Positions 32,470 to 40,675 are shown, counted from the stretch's first letter. The stretch: DNA of 64,000 nt from Pseudonocardia sp. (GCF_025465255.1 NZ_JAODNI010000220.1:49033-113032), one strand, 5' to 3'. The notes: generated by a model not told the origin, from the sequence alone. Numbers and translations are program-made.

Positions 32470-33236
32470 CGACCGAGCCGCTCGCGGAGGAACGTGATGT
32501 CCGCGGTCTGGCCCTCGCCCGGTGTCTCCACCACGACCGGGGCCCCGGCCGAGGCGCACACGGCGGCGAGCACGTCCGGCTCGATGGTCCCGGAGTCGAT
32601 GTTCGCGTGCCGGTCCCGGGCCGAGTCGAACTCGTCCCGGGAGTTGTTGAGGTGCACCAGGTCGATCCGGCCGGTGATCGCCTTGGCCCGGTCCACGACG
32701 TCGACCAGGTCCTCGCCCGCGGCGAACGCGTGGCAGGTGTCCAGGCAGAAGCCGACGCCGAACTCGCCGACCGCGTCCCACAGCCGGGCCAGCGCGGCGA
32801 ACCGCCGCGCCATGGCGTTGTCCCCGCCCGCGGTGTTCTCGATGAACACCGGGACCGCGAAGCCGCCCTCGCCGTGCTGGCGCTCCACGAACTTGCGCCA
32901 GTTGTCCACGCCGACCGCCGGGTCCTCGTCCTTCGTCACGTGCCCGCCGTGCACGACGAGCCCGATCGCGCCGACCCGCTTCGCCTCCTCGGCGTGCTGC
33001 TGCACGATCTTGCGCGACGGGATGCGGATGCGGTTGTTCGGCGATGCGACGTTCACGACGTAGGGCGAGTGCACCACCACCGCGACGTCGGAGGCGACCA
33101 GCGCCTCGGCGTGCGGATGCGGCTGCGGCTTCTTCCAGCCCTGCGGGTCCGAGAGGAAGAACTGCACGATCTCCGCACCGCGCTCCTCCGCCGCGGCGAG
33201 CGGATCGTCGTCACGGACATGGGCGCCGATGAGCAT
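32466..33236 (-). CDS. nfo: Endonuclease IV-like TIM-barrel protein
   Basis: 256 residues of AP endonuclease family 2. Metal ligands appear in order: IGAHV (His), VVHSPYVVN, LVVHGGH, FIENTAGG (Glu), FCLDTCHAFAAG (Asp, His), DLVHLNNS and the final ETPGEG. Endonuclease IV cuts DNA 5' of abasic sites; actinobacterial members of this group are shorter than Escherichia coli Nfo (about 285 residues). The ATG at 33236 has TACTCT six bases upstream and no ribosome site, so it is leaderless; codons upstream in the frame are not conserved. It is first of a two-gene unit with the second GT87. Confidence 0.87.
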   Translation of the reverse strand: MLIGAHVRDDDPLAAAEERGAEIVQFFLSDPQGWKKPQPHPHAEALVASDVAVVVHSPYVVNVASPNNRIRIPSRKIVQQHAEEAKRVGAIGLVVHGGHVTKDEDPAVGVDNWRKFVERQHGEGGFAVPVFIENTAGGDNAMARRFAALARLWDAVGEFGVGFCLDTCHAFAAGEDLVDVVDRAKAITGRIDLVHLNNSRDEFDSARDRHANIDSGTIEPDVLAAVCASAGAPVVVETPGEGQTADITFLRERLGR

Positions 33237-33242
33237 GGGTCG

Positions 33243-33248
33243 AGAGTA
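33243..33248 (-). promoter_or_regulatory. Leaderless -10 of nfo
   Basis: TACTCT on the minus strand, six bases before the ATG. Confidence 0.55.
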
Positions 33249-33810
33249 GTGCGACCCCCCGACGGTTCCGCGCCCCCGGGCCGGTCCCCGAGCCCTGTTC
33301 ACCGCGGCCGCCACCTCAACGCGCTCGTGGCAGCGTCCCCGTGACGCCTGCGCGGACCACGGTCCGGAGCCGCCTCTGCTCTGCGCACGTCCACGCATCG
33401 AGCGCGGGGCTCGGTGACCACCGGGCCGCGCCCGTCCGGGGGGCCCGCAGGGGCCGTGGCGCGGGTTCGATCACGGGCACCGGAGGGCCTTCCCGCCGAT
33501 CACGGGTGACGGGCCGCGCGCTCGGCGCGGGTGGTGACCTCCTGGCCGTGATCGACGCTGCTCGACGACCGACGGGCCGTGATCGACGGCGATGTGCCGC
33601 CGTTCGGGTTCGTGCCCGCCCCCGTGGGCCTGCGAGGGGCGGAGGTTCGGTTCCGGGCGACGGATCCGGGGATGATCGCCGTCGTCGACCCCGCACCTGC
33701 CGTCGACGGCCGCTGCGGCGTCGGAGGCGACGCTCATGGCCGTGGCCCACCGGCCCGGCAATGAGTGGCTCGCCCGCGCGGGCGGTGCCGGGCAGGTGGA
33801 TCGTCGCTGG

Positions 33811-33816
33811 TAACCT
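33811..33816 (+). promoter_or_regulatory. -10 element of the rpsF operon
   Basis: TAACCT, about 158 bases before rpsF. No clear -35. Confidence 0.4.
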
Positions 33817-33925
33817 GGCATGCGCTGCCCTGAACGGCGCCCTCCCGGGCACCGCGAGCAGGGCCGCCCGCCGGTCACCGGCGTCGAGCGGCCCGTTTCT
33901 GTCGGGGTGGCGTGAGAACCTCCTG

Positions 33926-33942
33926 CCGCGGAAGTACCGCGG
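33926..33942 (+). promoter_or_regulatory. Hairpin in the rpsF leader, candidate S6:S18 control element
   Basis: Six-pair stem CCGCGG/CCGCGG with loop AAGTA, ending 13 bases before AGGAGGTGA. S6:S18 complexes bind leader hairpins of rpsF in many bacteria. The position fits, but the conserved loop motif was not confirmed. Confidence 0.35.
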
Positions 33943-33973
33943 CCGTCCAGTCCACAGGAGGTGAGTGGTTCTC

Positions 33974-34288
33974 ATGCGTCATTACGAAATCATGGTCATC
34001 CTCGACCCGAGCCTCGACGAGCGCACCGTGCAGCCGTCGCTCGAGACTTTCCTGAACGTCATCCGCACCGATGGCGGTTCGGTCGAGAAGGTCGAGGTCT
34101 GGGGCAAGCGCCGGCTCTCCTTCGAGATCAACAAGAACGCCGAGGGGATCTACGCGGTCCTCGAGGTCACCGCCGAGCCGGCCACCGTGTCCGAGCTCGA
34201 CCGGCAGCTGGGTCTCAACGAGTCGGTGCTGCGCACCAAGGTGCTGCGCCGGGAGCCCAAGCGCACGCCCGCCCCCGCCGCGAGCTGA
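33974..34288 (+). CDS. rpsF: 30S ribosomal protein S6
   Basis: 104 residues; MRHYEIMVILDPSLDERTV is the typical actinobacterial S6 start and VEVWGKRRLSFEINKNAEGIY the central strand. It binds S18 on the platform of the 30S subunit. The frame has GTG 33965 three codons upstream, but GGAGGTGA is nine bases from ATG 33974 and the family starts there. It is first gene of rpsF-ssb-rpsR-rplI. Confidence 0.97.
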   Translation: MRHYEIMVILDPSLDERTVQPSLETFLNVIRTDGGSVEKVEVWGKRRLSFEINKNAEGIYAVLEVTAEPATVSELDRQLGLNESVLRTKVLRREPKRTPAPAAS

Positions 34289-34298
34289 GGAGCCACAC

Positions 34299-34847
34299 AT
34301 GGCCGGCGAGACTGTCATCACCGTGGTCGGCAACCTCACCGCCGACCCGGAGCTGCGGTTCACCCCCTCGGGCGCTGCGGTCGCGAACTTCACCGTCGCG
34401 TCCACCCCGCGCACCTTCGACCGCCAGTCCGGCGAGTGGAAGGACGGCGAGGCGCTGTTCATGCGCTGCAACGTGTGGCGTCAGGCGGCCGAGAACGTGG
34501 CCGAGACGCTCACCCGCGGCGCGCGCGTGATGGTGCAGGGGCGGCTCAAGCAGCGGTCCTTCGAGACCCGCGAGGGTGAGAAGCGCACCGTCGTGGAGCT
34601 GGAGGTCGACGAGGTCGGTCCGTCGCTCAAGTACGCGACGGCCAAGGTCAACAAGGTCAGCCGCGGCGGAGGCAGCGGCGGCTTCGGTGGCGGTGGCGGC
34701 GGCTTCGACGGCGGCCAGGGTGGCGGCGGAGGCAACTCCGGCGGCTCCGGCGGAGGCAACTCCGGAGGCGGCGGCTACGACGACCCGTGGGGTTCCGCAC
34801 CGCCCGCCGGTAGCGGTCCCGCGGCCGACGACGAGCCCCCCTTCTAA
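34299..34847 (+). CDS. ssb: Single-stranded DNA-binding protein
   Basis: 182 residues: an N-terminal OB fold (1-110; GNLTADPELRFTPSG, FMRCNVWRQAAENV, GRLKQRSFETREGEKRTVVELEV), a Gly-rich linker (about 126-162, GGGGGF-like repeats) and the acidic tip DDEPPF used to recruit repair and replication partners. It coats single-stranded DNA at forks. It lies ten bases after rpsF in the ribosomal operon, the usual actinobacterial arrangement, and shares the region with dnaB downstream. Confidence 0.97.
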   Translation: MAGETVITVVGNLTADPELRFTPSGAAVANFTVASTPRTFDRQSGEWKDGEALFMRCNVWRQAAENVAETLTRGARVMVQGRLKQRSFETREGEKRTVVELEVDEVGPSLKYATAKVNKVSRGGGSGGFGGGGGGFDGGQGGGGGNSGGSGGGNSGGGGYDDPWGSAPPAGSGPAADDEPPF

Positions 34848-34917
34848 CCCCAGACCCCTCCAGACACTCCCGCCCGGGTCCGCCCACGGCGGGGACCAGT
34901 AACCAGGAGCATCAGCA

Positions 34918-35154
34918 ATGCCCAAGCCCGTCCTGCGCAAGCCCAAGAAGAAGGTCTGCGCATTCTGCAAGGACAAGGCCCAGGAGATCGACTACAAGGA
35001 CACCGGACTGCTCCGGAAGTTCATCTCCGACCGCGGCAAGATCCGGGCCCGCCGCGTCACCGGCAACTGCCGCCAGCACCAGCGGGACGTCGCCGTCGCG
35101 GTCAAGAACAGCCGCGAGGTCGCCCTGCTGCCGTACACGTCCACCGCGCGCTGA
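34918..35154 (+). CDS. rpsR: 30S ribosomal protein S18
   Basis: 78 residues. KKKVCAFCKDK supplies a CxxC and GNCRQHQRD a Cys and His, so this is the zinc-binding (C+) form of S18. Zinc-free paralogues exist elsewhere in many actinomycetes. It pairs with S6 on the 30S platform. A GGAGC is six bases before the ATG. It is third gene of the operon. Confidence 0.96.
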   Translation: MPKPVLRKPKKKVCAFCKDKAQEIDYKDTGLLRKFISDRGKIRARRVTGNCRQHQRDVAVAVKNSREVALLPYTSTAR

Positions 35155-35170
35155 GGAAGGAGATCCAGCC

Positions 35171-35620
35171 ATGAAGCTCATCCTCACCGCTGACGTCCCC
35201 AACCTCGGGGCCCCCGGCGACGTCGTCGAGGTCAAGGACGGCTACGGCCGCAACTACCTGCTGCCGCGCAAGTTCGCGATCCCCGCCACCCGTGGCGCCG
35301 AGAAGCAGGTCGAGCAGATCCGCCGGGCCCAGAAGGCCCGCCAGATCCGCGACCTCGGGCATGCCCGGGAGGTCGCCGGCCAGCTCGGCAACCTGTCCGT
35401 CACCGTGAAGGCCAAGGCCGCGAACGACTCGGGCCGGCTCTTCGGCTCGGTCACCCCGGCCCAGGTCGTCGACGCCGTCAAGGCGGCCGGCGGCCCGGTG
35501 CTGGACCGGCACGCCGTCGAGGTGTCGTCGTCGATCAAGACGACCGGCACGCACCCCGTCACGGTTCGGCTGCACCCGGAGGTCACCGCCGAGCTGCAGG
35601 TGGCGGTCGTCGCCAGCTGA
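35171..35620 (+). CDS. rplI: 50S ribosomal protein L9
   Basis: 149 residues; MKLILTADVPNLGAPGDVVEVKDGYGRNYLLPRKFA is the classical N-terminal domain, followed by the long connecting helix and the C-terminal RNA-binding domain. It is full length. GAAGGAGA seven bases before the ATG is a strong ribosome site. It is last gene of the operon before the terminator. Confidence 0.97.
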   Translation: MKLILTADVPNLGAPGDVVEVKDGYGRNYLLPRKFAIPATRGAEKQVEQIRRAQKARQIRDLGHAREVAGQLGNLSVTVKAKAANDSGRLFGSVTPAQVVDAVKAAGGPVLDRHAVEVSSSIKTTGTHPVTVRLHPEVTAELQVAVVAS

Positions 35621-35660
35621 GCACGGTTCGGCAGCGCAGGCTGCCGGTCACGTTCCGTCA

Positions 35661-35703
35661 TCAGGGCGGGATCCAGGTCCACAGGGCCCGGGTCCCGCCC
35701 TGA
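35661..35703 (+). terminator. Terminator of the rpsF-ssb-rpsR-rplI operon
   Basis: Perfect 11-bp stem TCAGGGCGGGA / TCCCGCCCTGA with a 21-base loop, 40 bases after rplI. Confidence 0.75.
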
Positions 35704-35888
35704 GTCGCGCGCGGAGCCGGTCCGACGGTCGTCCGGTGATCGACGACTCGGCGTGGTCGACTGTCCCGACGACACGCCCAGAAGTTACGGTGACGTCGTC
35801 GGGTGACCGTCCGAATGCGCCGGGTGGGCCTCGGTGCGACGAGCGGACACTCCCGGGGACCGCTCACCGAACGACACGCCGGGTAAAG

Positions 35889-36018
35889 TTGTCCACAGCC
35901 TCCCCCATGGCCTTCACCAGCGGAAACGCCCGTAGATCCGTAGTTGTCCCCACTCCGTCCACAACACCCTCCGGACAGCGACCTGCACCGGAGCCGATCG
36001 GTCCCCACGCCGTCCCCA
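35889..36018 (+). promoter_or_regulatory. Cluster of DnaA-box-like motifs upstream of dnaB
   Basis: One perfect actinomycete DnaA box, TTGTCCACA, at 35889-35897. Nearby are TTGTCCCCA (35944-35952), CCGTCCACA (35955-35963) and GGTCCCCA/CGTCCCCA words near 35998 and 36010, all in the same direction. The stretch is also less GC-rich than its surroundings. DnaA binding is inferred from the words alone. Confidence 0.45.
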
Positions 36019-36164
36019 GGTCCGTACACATGCTCGTTCGCGCCGCGGGCCGCGATCGGCCTAGCCTCGGGTCTCCCGGTCCGCCCGGGCGGCGTACCCG
36101 TGGCCGGCTTCCCCGCCTCGTCCGTCGGAACGGCGGTGGAGGTCACGGTTCCACCACTCGCGGA

Positions 36165-36180
36165 TCGAACTCATGTTCGA
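36165..36180. promoter_or_regulatory. LexA (SOS) box upstream of dnaB
   Basis: TCGAAC-TCAT-GTTCGA is a perfect match to the mycobacterial SOS box TCGAAC(N4)GTTCGA. It directly abuts the -10 hexamer TAGACT, so bound LexA would block the promoter. Confidence 0.8.
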
Positions 36181-36186
36181 TAGACT
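36181..36186 (+). promoter_or_regulatory. -10 element of dnaB
   Basis: TAGACT next to the LexA box, giving an untranslated leader of about 86 bases. Confidence 0.55.
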
Positions 36187-36278
36187 GACGTTTGTTCGTC
36201 ACGGGGGGTCACCCCTCCACGAGACGCGCCGCGCCCCGGCGACGCCCCGGAAGTGACGACGTGGAGGTGACACGGCGG

Positions 36279-37682
36279 ATGGCGGTGACAGATGATCGCC
36301 CGGCCGGCCGGCCGCGTGCGGTCCGGGAAGGGGGCGCCCGCGACGACTCGCCGGCCCCGTTCGACCGCCAGCCTCCGCAGGACCTCACCGCGGAGCAGTC
36401 CGTCCTGGGCGGGATGCTGCTGAGCAAGGACGCGATCGCGGACGTCGTCGAGGTGCTGCGCCCGGACGACTTCTACCGTCCGGCGCATCAGACGGTCTAC
36501 GACTGCATCCTGGACCTCTACGGCCGCGGCGAGCCCGCGGACGCGGTCACCGTCGCCGCGGAGCTGCAGCGCAAGGGCGACCTGATCCGCCTGGGCGGTG
36601 CGCCCTACCTGCACACGCTGATCGCCACGGTGCCGACGGCGGCCAACGCGGCCTACTACGCCGAGATCGTCGCGGAGAAGGCGATCCTGCGCCGGCTGGT
36701 GGACGCGGGCACCCGGATCGTGCAGCTGGGCTACCACGGTGCGGACGGCGGCCAGGTCGAGGAGGTCGTGGACCGCGCGCAGGCCGCGATCTACGAGGTC
36801 ACCGAGCGGACCACGAGCGAGGACTACACCCCGCTCGAGGAGCTGCTGCAGCCCACGATGGACGAGATCGACGCGATCGCCTCCCGGGGCGGCGTGGCGC
36901 TGGGCGTCCCCACCGGTTTCGCGGACCTGGACGCGATCACCAACGGCCTGCACGCCGGGCAGATGGTCGTCGTCGCGGCCCGTCCGGGGCTCGGCAAAAG
37001 CACGCTCGGACTCGATTTCGCCCGGTCGTGCTCGGTGAAGCACGGCATGACCAGTGCGATCTTCTCGCTGGAGATGAGCAAGTCCGAGATCGTGATGCGG
37101 CTGCTCTCGGCGGAGGCGAAGATCCGGTTGGCGGACATGCGGGCGGGGAGGATGAGCGATGACGACTGGACCCGCATGGCCCGGCGGATGAGCGAGATCA
37201 GCGAGGCGCCGATCTTCATCGACGACTCGCCGAACCTGACGCTGATGGAGATCCGGGCCAAGGCGCGCCGGCTCAAGCAGCGTCACGACCTCAAGCTCGT
37301 GATCCTGGACTACCTGCAGCTGATGACGTCCGGGCGCAAGGTCGAGTCGCGGCAGCAGGAGGTCTCGGAGTTCTCCCGGCAGATCAAGCTGCTGGCCAAG
37401 GAGCTCGAGGTCCCGGTGGTGGCGATGAGCCAGCTCAACCGTGGTCCGGAGCAGCGCACGGACAAGCGGCCGATGCTGTCGGACCTGCGTGAGTCCGGCT
37501 CGATCGAGCAGGACGCGGACATGGTGATCCTGTTGCACCGCCCGGACGCCTTCGAGCGGGACGACCCCCGCGCGGGGGAGGCGGACCTGATCCTGGCCAA
37601 GCACCGAAACGGGCCCCAAGGCACGATCACCGTGGCCCACCAGCTGCACTACAGCCGGTTCACCGACCTCGCCCACGGCTGA
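36279..37682 (+). CDS. dnaB: Replicative DNA helicase
   Basis: Hexameric 5'-3' helicase of the replication fork, 467 residues. The N-terminal DnaB domain starts QPPQDLTAEQSVLGGMLLS. The RecA-like ATPase has Walker A ARPGLGKST (Lys240), Walker B LVILDYLQLM, the SQLNRGPEQR sensor and the arginine-finger region. The ATG at 36279 follows GGAGGTGA by eight bases; an earlier frame start lies inside the promoter region. Unlike Mycobacterium tuberculosis DnaB there is no intein. The LexA box just upstream suggests DNA-damage control. Confidence 0.96.
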   Translation: MAVTDDRPAGRPRAVREGGARDDSPAPFDRQPPQDLTAEQSVLGGMLLSKDAIADVVEVLRPDDFYRPAHQTVYDCILDLYGRGEPADAVTVAAELQRKGDLIRLGGAPYLHTLIATVPTAANAAYYAEIVAEKAILRRLVDAGTRIVQLGYHGADGGQVEEVVDRAQAAIYEVTERTTSEDYTPLEELLQPTMDEIDAIASRGGVALGVPTGFADLDAITNGLHAGQMVVVAARPGLGKSTLGLDFARSCSVKHGMTSAIFSLEMSKSEIVMRLLSAEAKIRLADMRAGRMSDDDWTRMARRMSEISEAPIFIDDSPNLTLMEIRAKARRLKQRHDLKLVILDYLQLMTSGRKVESRQQEVSEFSRQIKLLAKELEVPVVAMSQLNRGPEQRTDKRPMLSDLRESGSIEQDADMVILLHRPDAFERDDPRAGEADLILAKHRNGPQGTITVAHQLHYSRFTDLAHG

Positions 37683-37732
37683 TCGCTCACATCGGCGGGC
37701 GCTGGGTTGTGGGGCCCGTGGGCCGGCGTGGT

Positions 37733-37738
37733 TACCTT
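37733..37738 (+). promoter_or_regulatory. -10 element of the bioY operon
   Basis: TACCTT two bases before ATG 37741 and five bases before an in-frame GTG at 37744; the transcript is probably leaderless and may start at the GTG. Confidence 0.45.
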
Positions 37739-37740
37739 CC

Positions 37741-38334
37741 ATGGTGCCCGCCTCACGTTCGGCGTCCCCCGCCGCGGACCTCGCCATGGTCGTCGTCTTC
37801 GCCGCGTTCATCGCGGTGCTCGGCATCTTCCCGGGCGTCTACGTCGGCGGGTCCGGGGTGCCGATCGTCCTGCAGAACATGGGGCCGCTGATCGCCGGGG
37901 CGATGATCGGGGCCCGTCGCGGCGCGCTGTCCGTGGTCCTGCTGCTGGCGCTCACCGCGATCGGCCTGCCACTGCTCTCCGGCGGCCGGGGCGGGCTCGC
38001 GCCGTTCGTCGGCCCGAGCGCCGGTTTCCTGGTCGGGTGGATCCTGTCCGCGCTGGTCACCGGCCTGATCGCGGAGCGCCTGATGCGGAAGGGGAGCACC
38101 GGGCGGCTCCTGCCGATCCTGCTGCTCGCCGCGTTCGCCGGCCTGGTCGCGGACTACGTCCTCGGCATCGGCTTCCTCGCCGTCTACCTCGGCGACGTCC
38201 GGGCCGCGCTCGTCGGATCCCTGGTCTTCGTCCCCGGTGACGTGGTGAAGGTCGTGCTCACCGCCCTGGTGGCCGCCGTCGTGCACCGCGCCCTGCCGGG
38301 AAGGTTCGCGGCGCCGCCGGCCCCGTCACGATGA
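37741..38334 (+). CDS. bioY: Biotin ECF transporter S component BioY
   Basis: About 197 residues with six hydrophobic helices. The substrate-binding family signature is GIFPGVYVGGSGVPIVLQNMGPLIAGAMIGARRG, with the IVLQN/MGP region typical of BioY, then GGRGGLAPFVGPSAGFLVGW and the C-terminal VFVPGDVVKVVLTALVA. It captures biotin at the membrane. It is the first gene of a five-gene operon that also encodes the matching ATPase and coupling permease. The ATGA overlap with the next gene shows coupling. Confidence 0.88.
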   Translation: MVPASRSASPAADLAMVVVFAAFIAVLGIFPGVYVGGSGVPIVLQNMGPLIAGAMIGARRGALSVVLLLALTAIGLPLLSGGRGGLAPFVGPSAGFLVGWILSALVTGLIAERLMRKGSTGRLLPILLLAAFAGLVADYVLGIGFLAVYLGDVRAALVGSLVFVPGDVVKVVLTALVAAVVHRALPGRFAAPPAPSR

Positions 38335-39575
38335 TCCTCGGCCAGGTGCCCGGCGGGCTCGCCGCCCGCGCGCACGGCGCGGCGCGCGAGCTCGCCGCCC
38401 GCGGCGTCACGCAGGGGTCCCGCGTCGCCGTCGACGGCGGGGACGTCCTGGCGTGGCTGCTCGGCGCGGACCTGCTCGGCGCCGCCACCCTCGTCGTCGA
38501 GCCGCGGTGGACGCCCCGGGAACGCGCCGCGATCCTGGACGACGCCCGCCCGGAGGTCGTCGTGGGCGGTGATCCGGAGCCCGGCCTCCCCCTGCCGTCG
38601 TCCGGGGACGAGCGCACCGCGTTCTACCTGCCCACGACCTCCGGCAGCAGCGGCCGGCCCAAGGTGCTGGTGCGCTCGCGGGCGTCCTGGCTGCGCAGCT
38701 TCGAGGCGCTGGGCCCGTTGCCCGGCCCGGTGCTGGTCCCGGGCCCGCTGAGCTCGTCGCTGTTCACCTTCGGGGCCCTGCACGCGTTGTGGTGCGGCGC
38801 CGAGCTGCGCGTCCGGGACCACCTGCGGGCCTTCGACGCGCGGGAGGCCGCGGCGGTCCATCTCGTGCCCGCGATGCTCGTGGACCTCCTCGGCGAGCTC
38901 GAGCGGGAGCCCGGCCCGTGCGCGCTGCGCACGGTGGTGTGCGGCGGCGCCCACGTCGGCGACGCGCTGCGGGCGCGGTTCGCCCGGACGCTCCCGGACG
39001 CTCGGCTGGTCGAGTACTACGGCTCGGCGGAGCACTCCCTCATCGCGATCCGCCGGGACGCCGGCCTCCGGCCCGTCCCCGGCGTGGAACTGGACGTCCG
39101 CGACGGCGTGCTCCGGCTGCGCTCGCCCCTCGCGTTCGACGGGTACCTGCGCGGCGGCGAGCTCGAGCCCGCACCGGAGTGGTCGAGCGTCGGTGACCGG
39201 GTCGAGCTCCGCCCCGACGGCACGCTCGTCGTGCACGGCCGGGACTCGGCGACGATCTCCAGCGGGGGCCGGCTCGTGTCCGCGGAGGAGGTCGAGGCCG
39301 TGCTCCGCGCCGTCCCCGGCATCGAGGACGTCCTGGTCACCGGCACCCCGCACGCGCGGCTGGGTGCGCTCGTCACCGCCGTCGTCGAGGCGGACACCGC
39401 ACCGGCCCTGGCGGAGCTGCGGGCCGCGGCCCGCGCCGCGCTGGAACCCGGCAAGCGGCCGAGGCGCTGGCTGCGCACGAAGGCGCTGCCCCGCACCGCC
39501 TCCGGCAAGCCCGCCCGCGCGCTCGTCGCGGAGCAGCTCGCGGACGGCACGCTCGCCGCGGAGCCCCTTCGATGA
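38331..39575 (+). CDS. AMP-forming acyl-CoA ligase-like protein in the bioY operon
   Basis: 414 residues, about 100 fewer than usual for ANL-superfamily ligases. The P-loop PTTSGSSGRPK (101-111), the YYGSAEHSL motif (A5) and GDRVELRPDGTLVVHGRDSATISSGGRLVSAEEVE (A7/A8) are present, and PRTASGKPARALV carries the A10 catalytic Lys. It should adenylate a carboxylic acid and pass it to CoA. The shortening is in the N-terminal domain. Being sandwiched between BioY and the thiolase, its acid may be related to biotin or pimelate, but this is only context. Confidence 0.78.
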   Translation: MILGQVPGGLAARAHGAARELAARGVTQGSRVAVDGGDVLAWLLGADLLGAATLVVEPRWTPRERAAILDDARPEVVVGGDPEPGLPLPSSGDERTAFYLPTTSGSSGRPKVLVRSRASWLRSFEALGPLPGPVLVPGPLSSSLFTFGALHALWCGAELRVRDHLRAFDAREAAAVHLVPAMLVDLLGELEREPGPCALRTVVCGGAHVGDALRARFARTLPDARLVEYYGSAEHSLIAIRRDAGLRPVPGVELDVRDGVLRLRSPLAFDGYLRGGELEPAPEWSSVGDRVELRPDGTLVVHGRDSATISSGGRLVSAEEVEAVLRAVPGIEDVLVTGTPHARLGALVTAVVEADTAPALAELRAAARAALEPGKRPRRWLRTKALPRTASGKPARALVAEQLADGTLAAEPLR

Positions 39576-40675
39576 ACGACCGGACCCCGGTCGTCGTCGC
39601 GGCCCGGCGCACCCCGATCGGCAGCGCCGGTGGGGCGCTGAGGAACCTGTCCGTCGACGCGCTGGCCGCGCCTGTCCTCCGCGCCCTGCTCGACGACGCG
39701 GGCCTCGAGACCGTCGACGACGTGCTGCTGGGCAACGTATTCGGCCCCGGCGGCAACCCCGCCCGGGTCGCCGCCCTGCGCGCCGGTCTCGGGTCCGGCG
39801 TGCCGGGCGTGACCGTGGACCGACAGTGCGCCAGCGGCCTCGCCGCGGTCACCCTGGCGGCCACCATGATTCGAGCCGGTGAGGGCGAGGCCTACCTCGC
39901 GGGTGGCGTGGAGAGCGCCTCCACCGCCCCGCACCGCGCCTGGCGCACGGACCCGCCCGTCCCCTACACCCGCGCCCCCTTCGCGCCCCCGGAGATCGGC
40001 GACCCGGAGATGGGCGCGGCCGCGGACCGTGTCGCCGCCGAAGCGGGGATCTCCCGGGACCGGCAGGACCGGTTCGCCGCGCGCAGCCACGCCCGGGCCC
40101 TCGCCGCGCAGTACGCCGGGCGGTTCACCGGCGAGCTCGTCCCGGTCGCCGGGGTGGCGGCCGACGAGCGCCCGCGCGCCTTCACCGTCGAGCGGCTCGC
40201 CCGCTTCCGGCCCGCCTTCACCGCGGACGGCACCGCGACCGCCGCGAACTCCTGCGGCGTGAACGACGGCGCCGCCGCGGTGCTCGTCGTCAGCGAGCGG
40301 GTCCGGCGGGAACGCGGCCTGCCCGGGCTGCGGCTCGTCGCGTCCGCCACCTCCGCCGTCGACCCGAACCTGCTCGGCCTCGGCGCGGTCCCGGCGATGA
40401 CCCGCGTGCTGGACCGGACGCCCGACGTGGTCGAGTTCAACGAGGCCTTCGCCGGCCAGGTCCTGGCGTGTCTCGACGCCGCGGGGATAGACGAGGAGAC
40501 CGTGAGCCCGGACGGGGGTGCGATCGCCCTCGGCCATCCCTGGGGCGCGTCGGGCGCGGTGCTGGTCGTCCGGCTGTTCGCTCGGCTGGTCGGCCAGGGC
40601 GGAGGCGGGAGCGGGCTCGCCGCGCTGTCCGCCGGGGGCGGCGTCGGGGTGGCCGCGCTGTGGGAGGTCGTGTGA
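39572..40675 (+). CDS. Thiolase homologue with altered C-terminal active-site motif
   Basis: 367 residues of the acetyl-CoA acetyltransferase fold. The acyl-accepting Cys86 (DRQCASGL), NEAFA (290-294) and His322 (GGAIALGHPWGASG) are intact. The usual CxGGGxG motif reads LSAGGGVG, so the second catalytic Cys is Ser353. In normal thiolases that Cys activates the incoming thiol or acetyl-CoA, so activity may be slow, altered or lost. It is shorter than most (about 390). It shares ATGA with the ligase and GTGA with the ATPase gene. Confidence 0.8.
   Translation: MNDRTPVVVAARRTPIGSAGGALRNLSVDALAAPVLRALLDDAGLETVDDVLLGNVFGPGGNPARVAALRAGLGSGVPGVTVDRQCASGLAAVTLAATMIRAGEGEAYLAGGVESASTAPHRAWRTDPPVPYTRAPFAPPEIGDPEMGAAADRVAAEAGISRDRQDRFAARSHARALAAQYAGRFTGELVPVAGVAADERPRAFTVERLARFRPAFTADGTATAANSCGVNDGAAAVLVVSERVRRERGLPGLRLVASATSAVDPNLLGLGAVPAMTRVLDRTPDVVEFNEAFAGQVLACLDAAGIDEETVSPDGGAIALGHPWGASGAVLVVRLFARLVGQGGGGSGLAALSAGGGVGVAALWEVV

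Larger units (their letters stand above)
33249..33973. other. Long spacer and leader upstream of rpsF
   Basis: About 720 bp without a convincing gene; open frames on both strands are GC-driven. It holds CGATCACGG twice (33468, 33497) and its complement CCGTGATCG twice (33546, 33577). A -10-like TAACCT is at 33811-33816, giving an rpsF leader of about 150 bases. A perfect hairpin CCGCGG-AAGTA-CCGCGG at 33926-33942 lies just before the ribosome site. Confidence 0.6.

Noticed and set aside
33316..33975. Open frames on both strands upstream of rpsF
   Set aside because: They run across the rpsF promoter and leader, contain no domain, and have Arg/Pro-rich composition.
35621..36278. Chromosomal oriC
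   Set aside because: DnaA-box-like words are present, but dnaA and dnaN are not, the cluster is small, and actinomycete oriC lies between dnaA and dnaN. A secondary DnaA-binding site is the safer reading.
36279..37682. Intein in DnaB as in Mycobacterium tuberculosis
   Set aside because: The protein has the normal inteinless length and the P-loop region is uninterrupted.
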